Origin: Archivesica marissinica
Lineage: Eukaryota > Mollusca > Bivalvia > Venerida > Vesicomyidae
DNA length: 64,000 bases
Direction of reading: 5' to 3'
NCBI GenBank assembly: GCA_014843695.1
Contig: CM026404.1
Location: forward strand, 83,755,787-83,819,786
Shown here: piece by piece, positions 55,671-64,000 of the stretch
How positions within the stretch are numbered: the stretch's first letter is position 1
Layout of the letters: every line of letters starts with the position of its first letter
Notes under the pieces: generated by a model
What the model was told of the DNA's origin: nothing
What the model saw: the letters and a program-made list of their open reading frames with translations, nothing else
Database searches by the model: none
Translations under genes and position numbers: made by a program

Positions 55671-55910
55671 AGTTTATACACATTTATTTTAGCTCGATTG
55701 CGAAACAAGTTATTTCAACTTATATTAATCACTCTCGATACCTCATTCATGATGGAATCCATCGCCACGAGGGAGAGAGAAGAGGCAACGTGGACTATTT
55801 AAATGCCTTGCCTAAGAGCATATTCAGAACGGCTCCAGCGGGGCTCGAACTCCGGACCTTTCACACGTGAAGCGAACGCGCATCCACTGCGCTATCACGA
55901 CTTCAACTAA
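55671..55910 (-). mobile_element. SINE-C copy with 12-bp target-site duplication
   Basis: Minus strand, flanked by GGAAGGAGTATT (55659-55670) and GGAAGGAGTGTT (55911-55922), one mismatch. Confidence 0.92.
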
Positions 55911-56122
55911 GGAAGGAGTGTTGACGCGCGGCTCGTAGCGACACCATTCCACTCATTCAATTCACAGCTACGCCTCTTCAGATGTTTATCCACGAAGATG
56001 ACGAGGTCGTGTGCAAATAGACCTGAAAGTATGTTTTGGTAAATATAGCTCTATCTTCTACGCAATATTTGCACGGGAGACTTATTTAAATCAATGAAAA
56101 ACCATTATTTTAGTCTAAACTT

Positions 56123-56365
56123 TTTTTTGCAACAACAATCGTTAACAACTAATCACTCTGGTTGGAGCGGATGAAAGAGTATATGTGGTCATTCGTGTGG
56201 GAGGAAACCGTAGTACCCAGAGAAAACCGTTCTATCCGATCTGGCGACCACAGCACCTTCTCACATAATTGTATGTCCTAGGATCGAACCCGGGTTGCAT
56301 CGATGAGAAGCGAGAATGCTAACCACAACACTAATCGCACAGCCATTACTACCAGTAACAATTAT
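56123..56365 (-). mobile_element. SINE-D copy with 9-bp target-site duplication
   Basis: Minus strand, flanked by TCTAAACTT at 56114-56122 and 56366-56374. The poly(T) next to the first copy is the element's A tail. Confidence 0.88.
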
Positions 56366-56374
56366 TCTAAACTT

Positions 56375-57245
56375 GATTGGAATCATAATTATTGGAATTG
56401 TGAGCAATGGATCAAGAGCTTCTTCTTAATTAACTTGGCTGAGACTGCGGTTTGCCATCATGACTACGATCGAACCAGTATCGCCATTGAGGTTCGCTAG
56501 ACACGTTTGTTTGTGACACAGCATCGCTCAGTCGGAAATGAATAGTATAATTATGTTATTTGGTTTGTTGGCAAGGTAGGGCGTTGGAGAGGGGCAGGTT
56601 CACATCTGGTCGGCATTATATACTCATATACCCGGTCAACAAACCAAATAACAATGTTATTACGCTGAACAATATAGTATCCAGCTTAAAGACAGTCTAT
56701 TGTTTGTTTAGGGATATTCATCGATTATGTTTTATCATGTTTACCCCGTCGACAGCCTCAATTGAGAAATATCACGATGGGTGTTTTTACCATGACACCG
56801 GCACGTCCAGTTTTATAGTTCAACCGTCTGCGCACATTTCGGTCTTATTCTAAGAATTATGAAGCGCATGAAAGGTATGCATTTTAATACGTATATACCA
56901 TCGCTAGCTCGGAAATATCACAATATATTTACGGCAAATATATCCAATCAAAATACCGGGAATTGCATTGAAGCGTAATAAATTGTGATTACATGTAGGC
57001 CTATATGGAAATTAATCAAATGCTAGCCAATTTATATCAAGCTGAAGTGATCGTGTATTGTAAGTTTAATACGTGAATAACATCAGTCAGCGTAACACAA
57101 CATGTTGATATTTATACACGAGTCGTGACGAAAAATCAACATAAATGGTAAAAAAAAAGCACACATTTCGAACACGTATTGACTGAATGTAAGTGCGAAT
57201 ATTTGCACGTGTAATTTATGCAAATTAACTACATTGCATGTGCTT
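56375..57245. other. No recognised gene
   Basis: About 870 bp with no element or supported ORF. Confidence 0.5.
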
Positions 57246-57870
57246 GACATTTAGAACGTGGTGATATATAGATCTATAGACGCTACCTTGACATTTAGAA
57301 CGTGGTGATATATAGATCTATAGACGCTACCTTGACATTTAGAACGTGGTGATATATATATCTATAGACGCTACCTTGACATTTAGAACGTGGTGATATA
57401 TATATCTATAGACGCTACCTTGACATTTAGAACGTGGTGATATATAGATCTATAGACGCTACCGTGACATTTAGAACGTGGTGATATATATATCTATAGA
57501 CGCTACCTTGACATTTAGAACGTGGTGATATATAGATCTATAGACGCTACCTTGACATTTAGAACGTGGTGATATATATATCTATAGACGCTACCTTGAC
57601 ATTTAGAACGTGGTGATATATATATCTATAGACGCTACCTTGACATTTAGAACGTGGTGATATATAGATCTATAGACGCTACCGTGACATTTAGAACGTG
57701 GTGATATATATATCTATAGACGCTACCTTGACATTTAGAACGTGGTGATATATAGATCTATAGACGCTACCTTGACATTTAGAACGTGGTGATATATATA
57801 TCTATAGACGCTACCTTGACATTTAGAACGTGGTGATATATAGATCTATAGACGCTACCTTGACATTTAT
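57246..57870 (+). repeat. 44-bp minisatellite, about 14 copies
   Basis: The unit is CTTGACATTTAGAACGTGGT, then GATATATAGATCTATAGACG and CTAC. Two alternating variants (TAGATCTA, TATATCTA) occur in blocks, suggesting duplication of multi-unit segments. Confidence 0.95.
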
Positions 57871-58156
57871 TGAGCGCTCATTGAATGAACCTGGATATTG
57901 GTCTTACAAAGGTCTCCCTGCGGTTTCCGCCGAGGTCTTTCAATGAACACCATTGGTCTTTCATCGGACGCTCAACGATCTCTCAGTGAGGGAAACATTA
58001 AAATGTTGGCGTCCATCGAAAGATCTCTGAGCGATCATTGGTAGATCCGATGAGACCGTTGAGCGCTCCTTGTGCACTGTTTGAGAGATTGTGTCACTCG
58101 GTGGTATTTCAGAGACTGTTTTGGATCGAGTCTAAACTTTGGGGAGACCGTGGCGA
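57871..58156. repeat. Diverged unit-related sequence before the 42-bp array
   Basis: Contains loose relatives of the next array (GAGCGCTCATTGAATGAACC, GAAAGATCTCTGAGCGATCA), probably older copies. Confidence 0.55.
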
Positions 58157-58172
58157 CCACTGGAAGATCATT

Positions 58173-58355
58173 AGTTTATACACATTTATTTTAGCTCGAT
58201 TGCGAAACAAGTTCTTTCAACTTATATTAATCACTCTCAAGACCTCATTCCTAATCGTCATGAAGGGGAGAGAAGAGCCAATGTGAAATTTAAATGCCTT
58301 GCCTAAGGGCACACTCGTAACGGCTCCAATAGGGCTCGAACTCCGGAACCTTCCA
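58173..58355 (-). mobile_element. SINE-C copy with 16-bp target-site duplication
   Basis: Minus strand, flanked by CCACTGGAAGATCATT at 58157-58172 and 58356-58371. It is inserted at the edge of the 42-bp array. The outer head is missing (5' truncated), since the tRNA A-box part is absent. Confidence 0.93.
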
Positions 58356-58370
58356 CCACTGGAAGATCAT

Positions 58371-59215
58371 TGAGAGACCATAACGATTACTAGGCGCTCG
58401 TTGAAAGATCGCTGTGAGACCATAGCGATTACTAGGCGCTCATTGAAAGATCGTTGTGAGACCATAGCGATTACTAGATGCTCATTGAAAGATCGTTGTG
58501 AGACCATAGCGATTACTAGGCACTCATTGAAAGATTGTTGAGAGACCATAGCGATTACTAGGCGCTCATTGAAAGATCATTGAGAGACCATAGCGATTAA
58601 TAGGCGCTCATTGAAAGATCGTTGAGAGACCATAGCGATTACTAGGTGCTCATTGAAAGATCATTGAGAGACCATGGCGATTACTAGGCGCTCATTGAAA
58701 GATCATTGAGAGACCATAGCGATTACTAGGTGCTCATTGAAAGATCGTTGTGAGACCATAGCGATTACTAGGCGCTCATTGAAAGATCATTGAGAGACCA
58801 TAGCGATTACTAGGTGCTCATTGAAAGATCATTGAGAGACCATAGCGATTACTAGGCGCTCATTGAAAGATCGTTGAGAGACCATAGCGATTACTAGGTG
58901 CTCATTGAAAGATCATTGAGAGACCATAGCGATTACTAGGCGCTCATTGAAAGATCGTTGAGAGACCATAGCGATTACTAGGTGCTCATTGAAAGATCAT
59001 TGAGAGACCATAGCGATTACTAGGCGCTCATTGAAAGATCATTGAGAGACCATAGCGATTACTAGGTGCTCATTGAAAGATCGTTGTGAGACCATAGCGA
59101 TTACTAGGCGCTCATTGAAAGATCATTGAGAGACCATGGCGATTATTAGGCGCTCATTGAAAGATCGTTGTGAGACCATAGCGATTACTAGGCGTTCATT
59201 GAAAGATCGTTGAGA
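58371..59215 (+). repeat. 42-bp minisatellite, about 20 copies
   Basis: The unit is TTGAGAGACCATAGCGATTA, then CTAGGCGCTCATTGAAAGAT and CG or CA. The variants GGCGCT and GGTGCT tend to alternate, which suggests an 84-bp higher-order repeat. Period 42 is 14 codons, and the minus frame MVSQRSFNERLVIA is a by-product. Confidence 0.95.
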
Positions 59216-59464
59216 GATCTGGACTGTCGCCATATCTGTATAAAAGTGGATGTCCTGATAGTGTAGCCAATTATCGACGAGACATTTACATATTCAGTCA
59301 TTTGAATACTGAAATGACAGATGTACAAATTAAATTGCGATTCTCGCACCTTCTAGTGTTGATATTCTGTTGGAACTGTATACCACATGCTCGTATGCGT
59401 AAAACAATGTATGCTATGTCTGCTACCACTTTCGGTGAAATACTGTAGTGTGTGCACATTCATC
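59216..59464. other. No recognised gene
   Basis: Nothing supported. Confidence 0.45.
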
Positions 59465-59720
59465 ATGATAGTTTCTTGGAGCATGCGACAACAAGAAGAT
59501 ACCGGAATCCTACGCGGTTGCTGCGAGATGTGCCCCTGCCACAACGTGCGTGATGATGATGATGATGATGATAATGATGATGATGATAATGATTGTGATG
59601 ATGATGATAATAATAATAATGGTGATGATGGTGATGATGATGGTGATGATGATGATGATGATGATGATTTACCCTCGCCTCCGGCTAACCATGCGGGCGA
59701 GCGTGCTAAGATGTTTAGTT
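59465..59720 (-). repeat. Family-E fragments joined by (GAT)n
   Basis: 59465-59545 matches the family-E head (GCGAGATGTGCCCCTGCCAC on +). 59670-59715 matches its 3' end (CCTCGCCTCCGGCTAACCAT). They are joined by about 120 bp of GAT/AAT repeats. In element orientation the tail comes first, so these are two copies and not one. Confidence 0.6.
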
Positions 59721-59770
59721 AACACTCGTATATTATAAACTAAGGTGATTGTTAAGTTGTGTGCGTTAAT

Positions 59771-60130
59771 AATACGATTTGAATGCTCAGCACAGCCATA
59801 GATTAGGCTACAAGCCCCAAAATGTATAGGGTCAGTATAGACGAGTCACTCTATACTGTCTCACAGCTCACATTCGTTGATATATGAATATGTTTGTTGT
59901 ATAATATTATTTGCATGCTCAGCCCGGCTATAGATTAGGCTACAAGCACCAAACTATATAGAATCAGTACAGCTAGGAGACACGCTGTACTAACACGCAT
60001 CTATATTCGTTAGCGTGTGAATTAGATAGGTAATGTTATTTGATAACTCAGCCCGACCATAACTTAGGCTACATATGCATAGGATATGTTTAGGAGTCAC
60101 TCTAAACTGTCCTCGTATCTTTTGTAATGC
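59771..60130. repeat. Three diverged tandem copies, about 130 bp
   Basis: Each has a form of GCTCAGCMCRGCYATAGATT, then AGGCTACAAGC, followed by a block like CACTCTATACTGTC. The copies start near 59781, 59909 and 60036, with growing divergence. Confidence 0.7.
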
Positions 60131-60163
60131 ATTTTTTCATGTTCTATGATCTCTATGTCTAAT

Positions 60164-60391
60164 GTGTGTTTACGTTTATTTATCGTCGCTACCGGTTGCC
60201 CATATGAGCGACGCCTCCTGAAGAGATTAGTTATTTTAGATTTGGAGGATAGTGCATGATACAGACAGAGACTCATTCCAGAGTCTCCTCTGGTTCTTTT
60301 ACGTGCACGGTGTAAACATCGACACGATACCTCGGTTTAACGTCCCATCTGAAAGACTGTTAATGTTATTAGGGTCAGACGGGGGATCGAA
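60164..60391 (-). mobile_element. SINE-A copy, 5' truncated, 12-bp target-site duplication
   Basis: Minus strand. The copy stops inside the B box (GGGGGATCGA), so most of the tRNA head is absent. It is flanked by TCTATGTCTAAT at 60152-60163 and 60392-60403. Confidence 0.92.
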
Positions 60392-60447
60392 TCTATGTCT
60401 AATCTGTATGATCGGTATTTTAACGTAGTTCGATTGTTGTGCTTGTC

Positions 60448-60767
60448 AATAACAATCAATCAGAGATGTCGTTGCATTACGTTTGCTATTGTAATGGCAA
60501 CCAATCAGAGATGTCGTTGCATTGGCGTTGCTATTGAATTCAGTGCTGAGGCTGCACCGTGGCTGTTACACATTACAACAAATCAGTGATGTCGTTATAC
60601 TATGTATTTTACAATGACATCCAATCAGTGATGGCATTACACCGAGGCTGTTCCTGTGTAATAGTATCTCTCCAACATACATAGAACTATTGAAAAGAAA
60701 TTGAAGTTTATCCTGGTGATTTCTTATTATGTTCAATTGAGGATAAAATATTTGCCAGGTATAAAAG
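60448..60767 (+). promoter_or_regulatory. CCAAT-containing short repeats followed by a TATA-like box
   Basis: A loosely repeated CAATCAGWGATGTCGTTGC occurs four times (about 60456, 60502, 60580, 60622). Two copies have a perfect CCAATCAG. TATAAAAG follows at 60760-60767. CCAAT plus TATA could be a Pol II promoter, but the repeats may be chance or a decayed element. No transcript start is proven. Confidence 0.35.
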
Positions 60768-61513
60768 GTCCGGGTGTATCATCTAAAAATACATATATAC
60801 TTGTAAAGAATTGATTTAAGCTATCAATGAATGGACTAAGTCAGTGGTGGGGCTGGCTTCGTTTCGTTGCTTACGCCCCGATACAACACACTACTTAGAC
60901 TGTAGACGTTGGTACCTCGAAGCCTGAGCTCTATTGTAAATCACCGTAATGATTTTAATATACTTCAGACTTAGATTTAATGAGGCACTTAGATAATAAC
61001 AAACTATCTTTATTAACTAATTAAGATTGTATTATTGAATCTCTAATTTTTTTTAATGAAATTAATTATTGTACCATACACCAGGAGCGTTGTTAACGAT
61101 TTTGAGCTTGCAGGCCTGACTAATATATTTAGCATCGACTGTACGATGTTGGTGGAGGGGTCTGGGGACATGCTCCCACAGGAAGGCTTTGAATTCTAGA
61201 ATGACAATGGTGCACTCTGGCGCATTTTAATGTATGTCTTATACGTTCAAATTTCGATATTTTCAGAGATGTACCCGCATGGTACCCCCTACAGTTTTTA
61301 TTGCATTTTTGGGATTTTTCATTTTCAGGGACAATCTTCAGGCCTGGGCCTTCAGTGCCTTATCGTAGCTACGTACCATGCACGCGCTATCTTGCTGTGC
61401 ATACATTGTTGGTATATATATTTGACTATTTCGTGAATTCGTTCGTGCTGTGCAGACGTTATTCACATAATTATATAGTTGACTGTTTCACAGACTTAGC
61501 TATTTACATCACG
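60768..61513. other. No recognised gene
   Basis: Possible 5' flank or UTR of the candidate exon at 61514. No element recognised. Confidence 0.4.
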
Positions 61514-61568
61514 ATGAGCCGAGTATGTGGATTTACTTATCTATTTATCCTCTTGGGATATTCTGGAG
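61514..61568 (+). CDS. Candidate first coding exon with signal peptide (speculative)
   Basis: ATG with A at -3, then MSRVCGFTYLFILLGYSG, which looks like a short signal peptide (basic residue, hydrophobic core, small residues). A splice donor GAG|GTAATA follows. No second exon was found in the next 2.4 kb, and no family can be named from 18 residues. Confidence 0.25.
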
Positions 61569-61679
61569 GTAATATATTTCAATATGCTTTGGTGTTTAAC
61601 GTTGATACAATACATAATTTAATTTGGATTATATATGTATTGTGAACTGGTAGGTTGTTCAACATGTGTACCCGCCCGT

Positions 61680-61925
61680 AACCGCCTCCGTGGTCGAGTG
61701 GTTAAGGTCGCTGACTTGTATACCACTGTAACCTATCATCACTGATGATCACGGGTTCGAGCCCCGCTCAGACCGTGTCTCATTTATATGAAAACGTTGG
61801 CATTTTCTTACGGAGGTTGGTGCACCAAGTACTGGTTAACCGCCTAGAGTCTGCCCAGGAAAGGTGTTGTTAAATGTGAAACCGGTAGCGACGTTAAATA
61901 AAGTTAAATAAAATAAATAAAAAAA
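61680..61925 (+). mobile_element. SINE-B copy with 12-bp target-site duplication
   Basis: Plus strand, flanked by GTACCCGCCCGT at 61668-61679 and 61926-61937. Head CCGCCTCCGTGGTCGAGTGG, then TTAAGGTCGCTGACTTG (like a Leu/Ser-type tRNA with a long variable arm), B box GGGTTCGAGCCCC, tail ACCGGTAGCGACGTTAAATA then (AAATA)n. Confidence 0.93.
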
Positions 61926-61937
61926 GTACCCGCCCGT

Positions 61938-62452
61938 TCCAGAAATACTTGAATCGTCCTCCACCAAAAACAGCTCTTGCGAAATATATGTTCACTGGAA
62001 GCACATGAAGTACATAGCTGGGTTCATCAAATTTCAAATACATTCTTTTATACTAGAGGACATAGAAAACGCACGCTTCGGATACGTGTGTTTTACATGA
62101 AAAACAACTCTAAAAAACATAGTTTTAAACATTTTGGAATATTTTTAGTTGTTCAGTTTGTGTTTTGTAATAAAGATGTGATATATCTTTGATGGAATCT
62201 TTCGTATTTCGTTTTCATGTAATATAACTCATATACTGTAGGTGTGCGTTTTCTATGTCCTCCAGTACATTTCCCCCCAGAGTTGAAGAGCACACTACAA
62301 ACTCAGACATATAATATACATATAATGAATGCAAAGCAATAGAAAGTATGAATTGCAATTGAACAGTAATGCACAATGTACATATAATCTTATAGTACAC
62401 AGTTAGAGAATATATGTGTTGTTTGGGGCGTTTAACGTCGTACGAACAGCTT
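61938..62452. other. No recognised gene
   Basis: A segment near 62065 (AGAGGACATAGAAAACGCAC) recurs inverted near 62246 (GTGCGTTTTCTATGTCCTCC), an inverted repeat with arms about 180 bp apart, so it may be a decayed foldback. Confidence 0.5.
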
Positions 62453-62690
62453 AACCCATTCAACACCAAGTAACTGACATGGACTGGTGTATGATTTTTT
62501 AGACTAATAAATTAATCAGAAAATTACATTTGAACCAGTTCATTTATCAAAATGTGTAATTTTATCTAAACATAGTAAAATTACTGGCAAAAAGTGCAGA
62601 TCCTGATAAGACGGTTCGTCACGAGAAGACTCATCTGGATGTACGCTTATTGTAAGCCTGTTTAGAGGTATGTGGTGAGCATAGGGTTAA
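62453..62690. mobile_element. TTAA-type MITE, copy 2
   Basis: 238 bp from TTAA (62453) to TTAA (62687-62690). The left end CCCATTCAACACCA is intact and the right end is decayed (GAGCATAGGG). About 80 percent identical by eye to 29650-29896. Confidence 0.85.
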
Positions 62691-63015
62691 CGGTCTTTGA
62701 GACACGTAGCATACACGTCTGGTCAAGCCGCAGCGGTGAGCGACCTTTGGACGCTGGTTTACAGTGCGGTCTGGCGGGCAAGCCATTATAAACTAGAAAC
62801 ACAAACAAAGAGGTCGCATGAACTTTTAGTCATTAGTACAGAAACACGAACGGATATCGACGATTGTAGTCATACATAAAGTACATATTACTGTCGCAAT
62901 GTGATGAGTGGTCAATAGACATTGATATTGTCTGAACAATCAACATTGCTGACAATGGATTGTATGTGTAGATTCATCAGTACATGCTATCAAACACTGA
63001 CTTCTGTTGTGTGTT
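62691..63015. other. No recognised gene
   Basis: Nothing supported. Confidence 0.45.
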
Positions 63016-63030
63016 CAATCATAGTTAGTA

Positions 63031-63298
63031 TTTTATTTATTTATATTTCGGGTTTTACGCCTGCATCAGCACCATTTTGGGCTATATCGCCGGCGGGCAG
63101 TTTACCTAACAACACCTTTCCTGAGCAGGCTCCAGCGGTTAACCAGTACTTGGGTGCACCAACCTCCGTAAGAAACTGCCAATTTTTCATATAAATGAGA
63201 CACGGCCTGAGCGGGGCTCGAACCCGTGACCATCAGTGATGATAGGTTTCAGTGGTATACAAGTCAGCGACCTTAACCACTCGACCACGGAGGCGGAC
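63031..63298 (-). mobile_element. SINE-B copy with 15-bp target-site duplication
   Basis: Minus strand, full-length, flanked by CAATCATAGTTAGTA at 63016-63030 and 63299-63313. Its 3' end (TATCGCCGGCGGGCAGTTT, then an AT-rich tail) differs from the CCGGTAGCGACG form of other copies. Confidence 0.93.
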
Positions 63299-63313
63299 CA
63301 ATCATAGTTAGTA

Positions 63314-63579
63314 AGTGGATGGAGATAATACCATTAGCTGCTCTGGAACACGAGGTTAACAAAGTTAAAGCTGCAGCTATTGTCTGAACAAAAGTAATAT
63401 GGATCTTGACATATGGAAATTGGAAACATGGCTTTGCAACTTACCTCCATGAATCTCATAGTAGTAACCGCACTCTAAATAATGGAACGGTTATGGACGT
63501 TTCTCTACCTTTGATTTGTATAGCGCCAACTTTGAAGCATCGCCGTATAGTCAGTATAATATGATGGAGCAGATCAAAG
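63314..63579. other. No recognised gene
   Basis: Nothing supported. Confidence 0.45.
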
Positions 63580-63812
63580 TAAAAACGATTGCGAAACGAG
63601 CCGTAACAACTTATATTAATCACTCTCGTTGGCGCGGATGACAGCGTATTTGTGGTCATTCTTGTGGGGGAAAAACCGGAGTACCCGGGGAAAACCCACC
63701 TGTCCGATCTGGCGACCACCTATCATAGCACATACTACACGGTACAAGGATCGAATCCGGGTTACAATGGTGAGAAACGAGCGTGCTAACCACTGCGCTA
63801 ACCGGACAGCCA
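63580..63812 (-). mobile_element. SINE-D copy
   Basis: Minus strand, full-length: tail AAACGATTGCGAAACGAG, body GAGTACCCGGGGAAAACCCA, head CGTGCTAACCACTGCGCTAA, then CCGGACAGCC. Target-site duplication not clear. Confidence 0.88.
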
Positions 63813-64000
63813 AGATGAGATGAAGAAGATCACCCACATTCCTGGGAAGAATTCAAGCAGTCAATTGACAATGCTCTCACATATCATCATTTTATTACTT
63901 GTCCCTGATAGAGAGCGGAACTCAAGGACATTTTGATAGCTTTGGATGACGAGTTCTAACAATGGCGCGCTGCAGCCAATGCCAGAAAAAAAGTAATATG

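Noticed and set aside
59387..59738. Asp-rich ORF
   Set aside because: Translation of the (GAT)n run between family-E fragments.

Overview
This is a eukaryotic, AT-rich, repeat-dominated window, most likely from a mollusc or another lophotrochozoan. That is inferred from the mix of tRNA-derived SINEs, non-LTR retrotransposons and minisatellites, from spliced exons, and from the lack of any operon-like gene packing. No ribosome binding sites, operons, CRISPR or phage genes were seen. Only one host protein-coding gene can be supported well: a STUM/SPEC3-family membrane protein on the + strand, with one internal exon at 43638-43820 and its terminal exon at 51468-51904. Its earlier exons were not found and probably lie upstream of the window or in stretches I could not recognise.

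Layout. 1-5.46 kb: a composite tandem array of nine tRNA-Arg(ACG) genes or pseudogenes joined by 42-bp minisatellite units. 5.5-8.4 kb: mostly unique DNA with SINE and LINE remnants. 8.43-11.95 kb: a 3.5-kb DNA transposon with about 29-bp terminal inverted repeats and a decayed transposase-like gene. 12-15.5 kb: a SINE, a (CACAC/CA)n block and a 57-bp minisatellite. 15.6-20.7 kb: a non-LTR element split by a later L1/Tx1-like element. 20.8-30 kb: minisatellites, many SINEs with target-site duplications, and a TTAA MITE. 30.2-41 kb: three LINE lineages, including a near-complete L1/Tx1-like element (minus) and a large LINE (plus) with a 450-bp CTGT tail. 41.7-52 kb: the STUM/SPEC3-like gene, whose 7.6-kb intron holds a 26-bp minisatellite that copies the 5' splice site, plus SINEs and a jockey/CR1-like LINE. 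53.7-59.7 kb: SINEs and three long minisatellites (50, 44 and 42 bp). 59.7-64 kb: SINEs, a second TTAA MITE and a speculative first exon.

How it fits together. Most of the DNA is explained by mobile elements and tandem arrays. The SINEs fall into at least four head types (A-D here, arbitrary labels) that use two kinds of 3' tail, which suggests two LINE partners. The most notable points are the splice-donor minisatellite in the STUM/SPEC3-like gene, the TIR transposon carrying a transposase family usually annotated only as uncharacterised, and the tRNA-Arg array with shared structural oddities.
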